Positions 19,791 to 31,888 of a stretch of 64,000 bases of DNA are shown here, one piece after another. Source of the DNA: Uloborus plumipes (Eukaryota; Arthropoda; Arachnida; Araneae; Uloboridae); assembly GCA_038373865.1 (NCBI GenBank), contig JAXGGA010004520.1:23418-87417 (forward strand), written 5' to 3'. The number at the start of each line of letters is the position of its first letter. The stretch's first letter is position 1. The position numbers and the translations under genes were made by a program. The notes under the pieces were generated by a model that saw only the letters and a list, made by a program, of their open reading frames with translations, did not search any database and had not been told where the DNA came from.

Positions 19791-22700
19791 CACGAGGGAC
19801 ATATTTCAAGGACATTTACATCCTTTCAACGCACGTGCACGTACAGGTGTTAGTGTGTGCAAGTGAAGATGTGTATTGAAGCTCTCTAACTCAACACCCA
19901 TGAGGCTCGCACAACGTACGTCACACATCCACAAGAAGGCTTTTATTCTAATGTCTTTTATCAGGACAAAGGGCATTTTTAAAGCTTTAGGATTTTCCTT
20001 GATTTTGGGTTATTGGAAAACTTCTATTTTGCAGTGTGCGCCAACTTAAAATGTACTCTTATTAATCAGTTAACAGCCACCTATATATTTTTAAACAATA
20101 GCACCAACTCCAGTGACAAAATGATATCTTTCCAAAGAAGGTTCTTTTTTTTTTTTTTTTTTTTTTTGTCAAAAAAGACCAAGGGAAAGTAATTGCATGC
20201 GTTCTTCCGAAATACTAAAAAAAGTGAAGAAAAAAAAAAACATTCAGAGGTGTCCAACATGTAAAGGAGTACCACTAAGTACCTACAAGTCATATTATTC
20301 GAGTAATTACACTTCATTTGCATATAGTTAAAAAAATTAAAAATAGGAAAAATTATGCCTCACATTTCTTCACAAGCTTTTCTAACGCCGTATTTTAATT
20401 TCAAAGAATGTCCGTTTATTACGGAATGTTAAACTCTACCTTTCAACATTTTCAAAATATATATAATTAATTAATTCATTACACTCCAACTCTTCTAACT
20501 GCGTAGTTCCATTTCTTTATAATAAAGCTCTGCTTTATTCTACGTTATCTCCTTTCCCGAAAATTGAGTCCAAATGAATGGATTCTTTCTTATTGATTAC
20601 AAAAATGCAATATTGAAAGGATGACAAAAATAATTTCCAATTTCTAGAAATCTTCTCTTCTATTGAAAGTACTGTTTGGTCGATTACTGACAAAAAAATA
20701 AAGAAAGTTTCAATAAGAATTAATTTCAGGTTGATTCTCACCTCTTTCCAGCTGCCCCATTTTCCGAGCTTAATAATGACTCAGCTCAAATCAATCAAGA
20801 AAAGCATAATGGCTGATTGTTTAAAAATGTACCAAGAAGCAACTTTAATAGGATACGCGAACAAATTTTAATAGTATACATTTTTTATTCTATTATGTTA
20901 TGGAGTCTTTCCTTTCGAAAAATAAATTAAGCTGTGTAGATAGATTGAAGCCAGGTATAAAAGTTTTATTCTTTAAATTTTCAAAAATTGTTCTTTAGCA
21001 AAACCCAGAAGCTGGGAACCGGAGAGCTAGAGCTGTAAACTTTCCATCCTGCTCCAGAGCTCCACTAGTTTTTAAATAATTTCATTTCTTTCAGTAATTT
21101 AAATAGACCTGAAAATCGAAATTTTTTAGTTAGTAGTTAGTGGCTTATAGATACTTTTACTACCCGCTTTTTAATTTTATTAGAAATCACTTGAAGCGGT
21201 GTATTTCTTTACTCAATAAAAACATTTAAACTATTTTTGGCCACAATGCTGAACGGTATAATGTGAATAAAAAATTTGGCAATGAGACCTGTTGCTACAA
21301 TTTTTTGACCTAAATAAAATCCAAAGAGGTCTAAATTTAAAGTTTGAGTAATAAAGTTTCTCTTTTCTAGACGTTGCCTGGAAGTTTTTCAGTATTTAAA
21401 AATACATATACATTTAAGACTGATTGTTGAAAATGCTTCACTTGACACAACTTTTATTTTCGAAACAAACTGTACAACGCAGCTAGACAAGTATAAAAGT
21501 TGTTCCTGAAAGTAGGGAAAAAAATTCCTTAGTTTATTCCTCCTGCAGAATAAGAAGTATTTTTTAAAAAATCATAAAGTAATCACCACTCACGAGTTTA
21601 AAATTCATTTCTCTTGTTTAGTAATACAAGGGGGTTTATTTACCGTCAAATGCAGTTTTACTGCTGTACAGACGATACCAATGTTGTATTAAGTGCTTTC
21701 CCACCCACTGCATATAGTTAATGGTTATCTAACATTTTCATATATCAATACGTTTAACATTGGGCTCTCAATGTTTAGATAAGAGTGTCGGTTCAAATGA
21801 ATATTTTTCAAACGCTGACGATATTTCGCCCGCCAGTAAAAGATAAGAAGTGGGTTTATCTAGGGTGGGTTACAAGAGGTAGTGTTTGTTCCTTGAATTG
21901 CTGCCCAGATAACGAGTTTAAATAAAGTACTACTAGAACGACGGAACTCAATTTCGGATAAAAGATACTACAAGTGTTAGATTTTTTTTTCTTTTTTTTT
22001 TGACTGGAGCATTTTTTTTTTCTTTTTGGTATGCAGTTTGCGAATCTAGCTAGTGGATAGTTCCATAGAAAAGTAAAAAAGACTGTTTAACCTCATTTTA
22101 TGTTTTTATTGCAGAAGTTCACTTTCTCATGATGTTTGCTCTTACTACGACTAGGTCAGTTGTCTTCAAACTGTTTTTTAACGCCCAGGGGATCTACAGA
22201 CAATGGCTTCGACTGGTTATTTCAACAGGTTAGGAATCGAAATTATAAGTTTTTTTAGCACTCTTTTTCGGAGATTGATATTGAGCACGTTCTAGCAATT
22301 AAAGATTTTAAAATATATTCCTTAATTTAACAGAGTTTTTCTAACATTACAATTAGGCTGCTCTTGTGTGTTTTGAATGCAGTTCTTTACTGTTTTTTTT
22401 TTTCTTATATGACACGATTTGCAGGCATCCATTTGTAAGGATGATTTGCAAAAATGTTTATAAACTTTACGCACTTTCTTCGTAACGAACGTTTGAAAAC
22501 TAACACTCCGAATACGGATTCTAGTATTATTCTCAGTACCCACTGCTCTGGTGCTTTCTCGTTCTTAAATAAGTCTTTGACTTGGTTTTTCTTTGATGTT
22601 TATCCTGTGAGGCACAAACCTTTTCCTACTCTTTCAGGTATTCTAGGGAAAGGATGTGATAATATTTCAGATGATACTTATAAAAAATATTTGTTGTATT

Positions 22701-24704
22701 AACGGTAGAAGTTGAATAACAAAATTCACGGGGTTAAAAACTTAGTAGGATTATACTCTCAATCTCTCGAGATTCATCCCGCTGAAAACCGTGCGTTAGT
22801 CGGGATTGAAAACCGTATTTAAGAGATTGTTTTGCACCTTGGTAGTTTCATAGATGGATAGCTTTTACCTAAAACCAGATATAACTGTAGAGGTTAGGAC
22901 CCATAAATTTTGAGCATTCGTGCAACAAAATCTGTAGGGCCCCTCCAACTCTAAAAACGGTGTACGTAAAAATGGAAGCTTTGACTTTTTTTTTATTTAT
23001 TAATTTATTTTTTCTTCTTCAACGTTTCAGTCCACGATTTTTATTCTTATTTGACGGTTTTTTTTTTTTTGATATTTTTTCGCTTCTGAGAAAGTTAGTA
23101 GATTATTAAAATTCTGATTTTTTTCCCCTCTCTCTCTCGCCATTTTGAGTAAAAGATTCTCTTTTTTGGAAACTAATTTTTCCTCATTTCGCGTAAAACT
23201 TAAGTATAAAATCAGTGGAGAATTGTTTTTGCGTTTAATATTACTCCGTTTTTTTTTTTCTTGTCATTATGTGCCGAGTTGAATTTTTTTTTCTTCAAAT
23301 GTTAGTAGCTTTTATGTAACTATTACGTTTTTTATCAGTGATAATATTTAAACTTTAAGGAGCATTTTGTTCAACATAGTATATTTAAGGCATTTTTAAA
23401 TAATTTTATTTGACATACACATTTTAGTGACTCCTGATAACGTAATTTTATTACTTAATTAAGATCCGCTTATATTTTCTAGAAATATTTTTAAGTCGCT
23501 GATTTTACTGAAACTTTACAGAAATATCACAAATATAATTGCAAATTTGAAGGTTTAAGCACATTAGTTCTTTAAAAAAGAATTTATTTTTCAATTTTCT
23601 GGATCTTGGGCCCCTCAAGTTGTGACACTTCAAGCATTGCAGTGTCTGCTGGTATGCAGAACGTGGCCTGTTCGGGTAAAAAAAATAAATAAATTAAAAA
23701 AAATGTTTGGGTTAAAGGAGGAGAAACTCTTAGCTAGCCACCACAACGCCAATAAGAGTTAACGGCAACATATCTTAATACATGGAATAGAATCATTTTC
23801 AAACATCCACAGCATTGTCAGACTCAGTGAAGAGAAAAGTGTTGAGAAAAACGCAAAAGAAAATATTCGAAACAACGTTTAATCTAGTCAAGTAGTTAAA
23901 ATTCACATAAGTAACTATTGAACTTATCTGTCGTACAGGGGAAAAAACGGCATCAGGAAGTTTATAACAATGCATAAGAAAAACGTTCTTTACAAAGACA
24001 GTAAATCGCTGAAGCGTCCCATGGTAACTTAATTAAAGCCGGATTACAATAGGAAGTTGCGATTTAAAAAAAATTAAATAAATAAAAAATGTACAAACTC
24101 CATTCATTCAACACGAAGACAATGAATAAATTAACTTTTTAATTCGCTCGCAAGCATGAAAGTTGGAAATTAATCAATACTGGGCAAAAAAGCTTCTTTT
24201 AAAGCTTTAGAAAATTGAAAGAATGTACAAGAGAGATAGAAAATAAAGCAATGTACACAAAGTGAGTTGCAGATCAAATATTTTCACGTACGGAATAAAG
24301 TCATGCAGATAAAAGTTTCAATCGACATAAAGGAAGAGAAAAGTCATTTGAATGATATTCATCCCCAAGAAAGGAAAGGCTAGCAAATAAAACTAAAAGC
24401 TCCATAAGAGAGATCTTTTCCTGACAAACAAGGAAATGACCTTAACCAAAAGGAAACATATTGATATCCAAAAGGAAAGCCCATTTTTACTGGAGAAACA
24501 TAATTAACCTACACCCTAGTAGGGTGACGTTGTGACGCCTGTCGCAGACTTTTGAGGAGGTCTGCGGACTATTATTGAATTGGATACCCTCCCCCCCCCT
24601 ACTTTCTGCACGAATTTCTCAAATCTAAAGCAGAAAAATACAGATCAAAATGAAAAAAAAAAGTAAAAACAAAAAAGAGTATGCAGAATTTCTTAGTGGT
24701 TATA
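19791..24704. other. about 4.9 kb with little recognisable content
   Basis: A T-rich, low-complexity region (T runs near 20145-20167, 21986-22022 and 23050-23070). A possible worn hAT terminus (CAGTTGTCTTCAAACTG) begins at 22157 without a partner. An 82-codon ORF at 22454-22702 ends a T-rich stretch and has no motif that I know. Near 24545-24575 the inverted words CGCAGAC and GTCTGCG make a small stem. No gene can be supported. Confidence 0.5.
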
Positions 24705-24955
24705 CAAGGGTGCCCCAATGGGAGGTCACGAGAGGACGCTGTTACCTCACAAAAATTTCCTTATTCGGCAAATTTTGTGTGACAATTCAGCATATTTGAG
24801 GGCATAATTGTAATTTTTAAATGTCGGAATGTCCTTTTTCATTAGATGCACTTTGTGTGGATACTTGTATTTTATCATTCGGCACTAAGTGGATTCCTAT
24901 TCGGCAAATAGAGAACTTACGCCCTCCGAAAAAATTTAAGTTCAGGGCGCCCGTG
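24705..24955 (+). mobile_element. interspersed TTCGGCAAA repeat, copy B
   Basis: This is the most complete of three copies. It starts CAAGGGTGCCCCAATGGGAG and ends AGTTCAGGGCGCCCGTG, so the ends form a short inverted repeat around GGGYGCCC. The flanks carry AGTGGTTA (two bases outside the left end) and AGTGGCTA (directly after the right end), which may be an 8-bp target duplication of hAT type. The ORF across it (24821-25108) is not convincing. Confidence 0.6.
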
Positions 24956-26118
24956 AGTGGCTACGAGGTCAAAAACACTTGCTCCTCCACAGCTACCAGT
25001 AACTCATTTTTCTATTTTATTTTGCAGCTTTTCACTCTTCGTTTAGTTGATTATTTTTCAACTTATCATTTTATTTTCAATTATCCATCCTCTTTTGTTG
25101 ATTCATAGTAAGTGATACTACTAATCTAATTTTCATCTACCCCGCAGATTATTTTTGGGTTTTTTAAACCTCCGTCGCAGACTACTAAAAAATATTCTGC
25201 TACTGGGATCTACGCTAATCAAAGGAAACTTTTCTTTTACAAGTGCTAGAACAATTCAGTGGCATCTTGAAGGAATGCGGTACATATCTAAACATACCCG
25301 TTTCAAGTTCAAATGGTTCGTGAATGGATGTCATTTGGAATCTGAGCTTTTAATAGAAAAGTAAACCTATCGAATAAATCCCACTAATGTTAATTATCCA
25401 AAATATTAGGCCATTCCATAAAAATATCGTGTTTGCGGGTGATATTTGAGACATTTAGCATCAAACCACGCAATCTATTTTTTTTTTAAATTAGAGGAGA
25501 AATGAAAACATTTCACGTTTTCCCCAATTACTTTTTCGTTTCTCACCCGTTTAAAAAACAATCAGCGTACGATTTCATTTTTTTTCTTTTAAATGTGCCG
25601 TCTTGTCTAATTGCTTAGAGATAAAAATAATTTGTATTCAGCTGGTTTTGCAGAAAATCGACGCTCTTATTTCCACTTTTAAATTTCTCCTCCGACTGAA
25701 ATTAAATTTTTGTGTTTTCTTCTTGTGTACCATTTATTGACCACCAACCAAAAATGTGAATAGATTAAGCAGCTTATTATCACAGTGTTGCTGCTGTTAC
25801 CAGGGCGGAATACAAGGGGAGAGGTCATGAGGGTCATAATCCCTCCCCCTAAACAGTGTGCAATATTATCTTAAAACACGGGGTTAAAATACTTTATGAA
25901 TAACGTATAAACACACTTTCAGTAATCTTTTCAACTCCGTAATTATTTTTAAAAGTAAATATTTGAAATAATACTTCGGTTCATTGCTTATCAAATTAAT
26001 AGTAGCGTTCTTCCTCTGATGAGTTGATATCATCAGTTGGCTGACGTCGGAGTATACTTACATTATCATCTAACTACATCAACTTTTGCACGATCACCCC
26101 CTCCAAAAATGATTTAAA
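24956..26118. other. AT-rich stretch with one possible hAT end
   Basis: At 25801 a G-rich block begins CAGGGCGGAATACAAGGGGA and goes on to a C-rich complement near 25850. It resembles a common hAT terminus (CAGGGGCGGATCC type), but no second end is seen. Otherwise nothing is supported. Confidence 0.35.
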
Positions 26119-26226
26119 CCCAGGTAGCACAAATAACCTTTAAACGTTTTATAAACGTTTTTAAGCGGTTGTTACAACGTTAATAACCATTTTACAACCT
26201 TTAAAAAACGAAGTGTGCTACTTGGG
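26119..26226. mobile_element. 108-bp MITE, copy 2
   Basis: This is the reverse complement of the element at 16274-16381, nearly base for base (CCCAGGTAGCACAAATAACC at the left, TGTGCTACTTGGG at the right). It sits between AAA and AAA, so the TA seen at the other copy is not preserved. High identity between the copies suggests fairly recent activity of the family. Confidence 0.85.
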
Positions 26227-26340
26227 AAAGTTGCTTTTTAATAGCTAATCAACTTATTAATATTCACAACTACTCTCAAACTTAAGGTATTATAAGAAAT
26301 CAACAGCAGATAAAATTGCACCAGATATGAGTTATATATA

Positions 26341-27331
26341 CAGTAGGTGGACTTAATTCTGGACACTTTTCAATTATTTAAAGATTTAATCATTTAACAT
26401 TATATAATGAGTTATTAGATTGATTTCACTTCAATCATTTTTTATAACTTCTCTAATCTGTATGAATTCATTTCATGTGAATATTACATATTTTTTTTTA
26501 ATTATTGCAAATACTACAATAACAGTAATAAATATAATTCCACAATATTGAATCAATAATTAGGCCAATATTTTGTAAGAAAATCATTACTTTTTCATCT
26601 CGTTTCGTTACCTAAAAGCTAATTATCTAAATACATTAAAACTCATTTGAACATGATTTTATAATTTTCATAAACAAATTAAATTAAATTAAATATTCAC
26701 ATGAAATGAACACGTACATATTAGAGAAGTTAAATAAATTATTTAAGTGAAATAAATAAATCGAATACAGTCAAACCTGGCTATCTCGAATTTCACGGGA
26801 CGGAAGAAAAATTCGAGATACGGAGATTTCGAAATACAGTTTGTGATAAAATTTACAAAAATAAGCAATTGGAACAAAGTCAAACACTTACTAGAGTGTC
26901 TTGCATTGATATTGTTGAATATTTTACTGTACGACATGTTGTGAGCCCACGTTTTACTAATTGTGACGACTATATCGGTAGCAAGTTAATGCATACCTTT
27001 AAGTACGAGCATAGTCTTTGAATGATTGTGCAAAAATATGATTTTTGTCTCCAAGTTGTACCACTGATAAAGTGGCTGGAGACGGAATTCAAAAATGAGA
27101 GTCGTGAAAATTCGAGATATAGAGGTTTTCGGGAAAAATCATTCGAGATAAACATGAGAAAAAACATTAAATTTATGCTGTAAAAGCAGGAATATTGAAA
27201 AATTTCGACATAGAGAGGTTTTCGAGATAAGCAGGTTCGAGATAAACAGGTTCGACTGTAATTCATTATACAATGTTAAATGATGGATTCTTAAAAAATT
27301 TAAAAAATGTCCAGAAGTAAGTCCACTAGAG
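26341..27331. mobile_element. fold-back Tc1/mariner-type element, split by an insertion
   Basis: CAGTAGGTGGACTTAATTCT at the left pairs with the right end near 27306-27331, and TA flanks both ends. Pairing continues inward for about 140 bp if the 491-bp insertion at 26768-27258 and one TA copy are left out: the right arm resumes at 26697-26767. The original element was therefore about 498 bp, with arms of about 140 bp and an AT-rich loop. It is non-coding. Confidence 0.85.
26768..27258. mobile_element. 491-bp pogo/Tigger-like MITE nested in the fold-back element
   Basis: Termini CAGTCAAACCTGGCTATC and (reverse complement) CAGTCGAACCTGTTTATC lie next to TA on both sides (26766-26767 and 27259-27260). 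The word TTCGAGATA followed by a purine-rich spacer and GGTTTTCG occurs at least six times near both ends. Overlapping minus-strand ORFs (26743-27339) are made of these repeats and are not genes. Confidence 0.85.
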
Positions 27332-29307
27332 TAGATCATTGTATTTCGTCACAATAGAAAGAGGAAAATTAAATGCCTCATAGTAAAAATAAGCGTTTAT
27401 CTTTATAAGTAATGCATGAGAGCAACAGCTATCCATTTCTTCACATCAAAATAGGTTGTTATCCCAAATCGCTGTTTAACTGGAAACGCATCTAATCTTG
27501 ATCGAACTCTTTCACAGAAAGCAAAACAACGCCGCATTTAAGCAGGAAAATGCATTAAATGGCATGCCACTTCAGGTGCCCATTCCCTCCAAGCTCAATG
27601 GCGCAAACCCGCCCCCAAAATTTTTCACAACGCTCTTGTGCGTTTTATTTTTATTTTCACCCCTTTTTTTATTTTACTTTTTTTATATATAACTATTATT
27701 TATATATAAAAAATATTATTAATTTTTTAGAAGTTTGAATTATGCGCAGAATAGAATCGCTTTTTCCCCTTTCCAGACATTCCAAGCACACATACGCACA
27801 CAAAATAAATAAATAAATAATAGTAAAGAAATAAAAGAAATAATTTAAGTAAAAAAATAAACTAATGAATAACTTTTATTAAAAAAAACGAAATAATTTA
27901 AATTTAGAAAAAAATTAATAAATAATTCAAATGAATAAATGAATTTGTTTAAAGAAATCAACCCCCCCCCCCCCCCCGTGGGCACCCTTGTGCCACTTGA
28001 CAATGAACGGGAGTAGTATGCATTGGAAATTGCTTGAATATTATCCAGTTCGAACGACGGCAAAAGGGAAGTCCCTTCATATCAAGGAAATACCGATTTC
28101 AATCTTCAATAAAATTCAAAGGAGAAAAAAGAAAAATACATCTCTATTCGATATTCCGGTCACCCCATTCCTTCGTTGGAAAAGAAAAATGCCTCTGTAT
28201 AATAGCTATCCAAGAAGATACCAGATGTGCACGGTATTTGAAATGGAGAGCGGACCTTAAGGCCCCAGAAAGCTGGGTAAGGGCCAAAACGAAAGAAAAC
28301 TTACAAGACGTTATTTATTGGGTCTCGGGTATGACATTGACTTCCAAATATTTTCAGCAGATAGTCACATGACTAGTTTATGATCCGATATTCATTTTTG
28401 GGAAGCTATACATTGTTGTTGTTCCCCACGTTCATAGAAGAAAGAAATAGAGTTGACTTTTGTTTTTGACATCTAAATATTAGCGGGGATTCATCTATCT
28501 TTATTAGGGTTTTTGATATTTTACCAAGCAGACCAAATCTAAATATGAATTAAAGCAAGAAAAAGATCTCTCGTAGTGGCTTAGACAAGTGTTTTCTATA
28601 ATATTTCAAACGATAAACCTAGTTTTGTCAAGTTTTGTCCTAATTTTATTTCAATTGATTTCCTTTCATAAAATAGAAGCTATTGTAGAACTAGAGAGTA
28701 CGACGACAAACATTTAAACTTTTTGCTATTTTAAAGAAATTGCAGCATGTGTTTCACCATAGCTTGAAGATCCTCACATTATCTCGCCTTTTTTGAGTTG
28801 CCGTCAAAATACATCCTCTCATGAGGGATGGAGGTGACACTACTATTATAGTGACATTTTAATGCAGCACTTGAATACAATGTCGACGAATAAAAATGTC
28901 CATGTAAAAACATAATGCATAACTTACTTTTTTCAAGCATTACAAAACTGAAAAAGCTATATTTTTACAATAATATCTGATGTTATTATCTTCCCAAGAT
29001 GGATAATGTTTACTCAGCTTTTTTACTCATTTTACTGCTCATTAAACGACTCTAAAAGCCGTAATGGCAAAAGAAATATTAGAAACGGTAGAATTTCTCA
29101 TCAAGACTTAACATGCATAATCAAAACACAAGAAGTTTTATATCATCCTTTGTTAACACTAAGGATTCAATCTGATCATTGTACAAGTATAGAAATAAAC
29201 ACTCATCTTTTATCACGCTGGACACAAAATCTTAAAAATAACTTCTGCGTCTACTTTTGGGTAATTACTTTTGTATTAATGATAACTAGTACTCACTCCC
29301 AAAATAA
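27332..29307. other. AT-rich stretch with a C tract and an open but unrecognised segment
   Basis: A run of about 16 C lies at 27961-27977. From 27985 to 28380 base composition is more balanced and two plus-strand frames stay open (112 and 90 codons). I find no motif, and two overlapping open frames argue against either. This could be a conserved non-coding block, which only a comparison could show. Confidence 0.4.
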
Positions 29308-29852
29308 TTGAGAGCATAAGCGGTGTAAGTCAAACAAACAAGACTTCGAGCCATTGAATGGTTTGGTAACCACTTAAACTCTAAACACCACTGCTGTTCC
29401 GTTTCACGATTACTGTCGCACGGCAAATGGTTGAACCTAGACTTACACCACTTTTGCACTAAGAATGTTTAACTCTTTATGCCCCGACGGGACTTAGAAG
29501 TCCCGCTTATATTAATTTAGTACTATGAATCCAAAATGGCTGTAATCATGCTGAAGCTTTTAAGTACCACTCCTTGTACTATGCTGAAAGGCCGACAGAT
29601 GGTACCTGCGATCGGAAACGGTTTTCTTGGGGGCCCTAAGGCGTAGGTAGGGGCCTTAGACCCCCAAAATTTTCAAAAAATTTTTACTCGCTAAATATGT
29701 TTTTTGATGTATTTTCAACTAAAAAACGAAAAAATATATATAAAAAATGATTAATAACTTAATTTGGGACATAAAGGGTTAAAATGATTTCTAATGGTTT
29801 AAATACAAATGAAGTTTTTAAAAACATGGACTAACACTACTTGTACTCTCAA
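29308..29852. mobile_element. older TIR repeat, copy 1, interrupted by a piggyBac MITE
   Basis: The ends TTGAGAGCATAAGCGGTG and (reverse complement) TTGAGAGTACAAGTAGTG are an imperfect inverted repeat. Without the inserted MITE at 29473-29778 the element is about 235 bp. It aligns to 44874-45109 through CACTGCTGTTCCGTT (its mate has GACTGCTGTTCCGTT), AAATGGTTGAACCT and CCACTTTYGC. It is non-coding. Confidence 0.75.
29473..29778. mobile_element. 306-bp piggyBac-type MITE at a TTAA site
   Basis: The termini CTCTTTATGCCCC and (reverse complement) CCCTTTATGTCCC lie directly inside TTAA on both sides (29469-29472 and 29779-29782), the exact target duplication of piggyBac. The centre holds a GC-rich imperfect hairpin (GGGGGCCCTAAGGC with a partner ending GACCCCC). 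The related repeat at 45 kb has a single TTAA at the same place, which is the unoccupied site. Confidence 0.85.
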
Positions 29853-31237
29853 CGCAATTGATTATTTTACATTATATTCTTCAAATTAAGTAATTACTAT
29901 CTGTCTTACAAATAAGTAAATTATTTTGGAAACATTCTACCTACATATAGTAATGCAGAAAGTGCATATGAATCAAGGCCGAGAAAAGGGGGGGGAAATA
30001 ATTATTGTAAAGGCCTCCGGCACTCTAGAATTGGCATTTTAGGAAATTTTTTAAGCGATTTCTGAAATAAAACTGAGGTTTTTATTCTCTGGTATAAATT
30101 TCATACATTGTTTATTTTCTTTCATGAAAGGTTTTTTCTAAACCCATTGGCAGAACTTAAACGACCGTATGCTTTCAATGTAGACATACTTAGTCTTAAA
30201 AAGGACTTAAGGCATGCCGCAGAGTTGAGAAAAATTCAAAGGGAAAGCTTTTCGTGAGATCACTTTTTACGTAAAACTCAACATTTTTGATGTCGCATTT
30301 TGTCGAATTCAACAAACAAGTTAAAATTCTTTTGAAATTTCTATCCGTGACGGAATCTACTGAAAATAATCTGCTTTGCTGTGAGGATAATTGATAACTT
30401 ATCACTAGCAGGAGCGGGCAGATTTGACTTTCTATGGGTACTTTTTAGTCATAGCAGACTTAACATGATATAAAATACAGTATTAAAATTGGTAACAATG
30501 TTAAAACAAAACCTCTAGCGGTTTTGGTCGGTCTACGTATATTGAATAAACTGATTGTAATACTTCTTTTACTACGCAAAATGAAGTAAAAATATATTTA
30601 TCATCAGAATGTATCGTTTCAACTCAACTCACATGTCAAAAAACCAAAATAATGAAAAATCATTCACATCTTTAAATCTAAGTGGAAAAAATAATAATTA
30701 CTTCCAAAAAAAAAACGGTCAAAAATTCCATCATACTTATCAACCTTGAAATATTATTAGTGATTGCTTAACGATTTGACAATAATCATTTGTAAAAACA
30801 TTTTATTTATTTTTTTAATTAAAAAAAAACTTTCAGTCGTTTTGGGATTCGGGGCATCATTTGATCCACTTATAATTGAATGCGCATTTTACATCAATGG
30901 GTCAGACTATCCTACTATCTAAATTTTTACTAGAAATTAGGTATTGCAACACTTTTTCTCCCTCTGCTGGTAGACTACTTTCACGTCATTGTTACAATCA
31001 CAGCATAAAACAAACTTATTCCTGTTTTTTTCTTTCTGTAAGTAATTCGTTCCGAATGCTACTTTTTTTTGTAGAGCATTTTCCTTTTACATAATATTAG
31101 TTCATTTTACACGCATCAGCTATTACTAACCAATCTAAAAAATAGCACAAAGGCAAAAAAAAAAATTGAAATGAAAACTAAATAGTCTGTCCAACGAAGG
31201 TCAAATTCTCCTACATTGTACGGAGAAAAAGAAAATA
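29853..31237. other. AT-rich stretch without recognised features
   Basis: Small ORFs at 30196-30405 (minus) and 30876-31094 (plus) have no supporting context. Confidence 0.5.
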
Positions 31238-31888
31238 CAGGGTGTCCACTCCAATCGTGGACCAATAGCTAATTTCTAAACCGTTAGAGATACGCATATA
31301 GTTTATTTAGGAAAAAATCTCCAAATTATGAAAGGAATTTTGGGTCTATTCAATGTTTTTCAAAAAATCAAATTTTGAAAGAGTTACGAAATTTAAATTT
31401 TTATACAGCCCCCCAGTCTTATCAATCATGTTTAGTAAAACATTCTTGACACTGTAACGTTTAAAACTAAAAAAAAATCACTCCTCTACCACAAAAATTG
31501 ACCGAGTTATGACGTTTTGAAAAATCAAGATTTTGCATTATTTCATGACGTCATCGAGAGATCGCTTAAGGGACCGTATGCGAAATCCTTCAAAATCTTG
31601 ATTTTTCAAAATGTCATAACTCGGTCAATTTTTATGGTAGAAGAGTGATTTTTTTTTCGTTTTAAACGTTACAGTGTCAAGAATGTTTTACTAAATATGA
31701 TTGATAGGACTGGGGGGCTGTATAAAAATTTAAATTTCGTAACTCTTTCAAAATTTGATTTTTTGAAAAACATTGAATAGACCCAAAATTCCTTTCGTAA
31801 TTTGGAGATTTTTTCCTAAATAAACTCTATGCTTATCTCTAACGGTTTAGAAATTAGCTATTGGTCCACGATTGGAGTGGACACCCTG
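31238..31888. mobile_element. 651-bp palindromic fold-back element, 298-bp arms
   Basis: The left arm (31238-31535) and right arm (31591-31888) are nearly perfect inverted copies with only scattered mismatches around a 55-bp loop. The ends read CAGGGTGTCCACTCCAATCG, and TA lies on both sides, so it behaves as a Tc1/mariner-type MITE with full-length inverted repeats. A transcript across it would fold into a hairpin of about 300 bp. It is non-coding. Confidence 0.9.

Noticed and set aside
22454..22702. ORF of 82 codons with VYPVRHKPFPTLSGILGKG
   Set aside because: I could not tie it to any family; flanks are T-rich and there is no second exon or element end.
25155..25364. ORF with SARTIQWHLEGMRYISK, reminiscent of a Tc1 helix-turn-helix
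   Set aside because: No linker, no DDE-region motif and no TIR nearby; similarity is limited to a few residues.
28034..28372. Overlapping plus-strand ORFs of 112 and 90 codons
   Set aside because: Two frames open over the same DNA, no motif, no clear splice sites; kept only as a possible conserved non-coding block.
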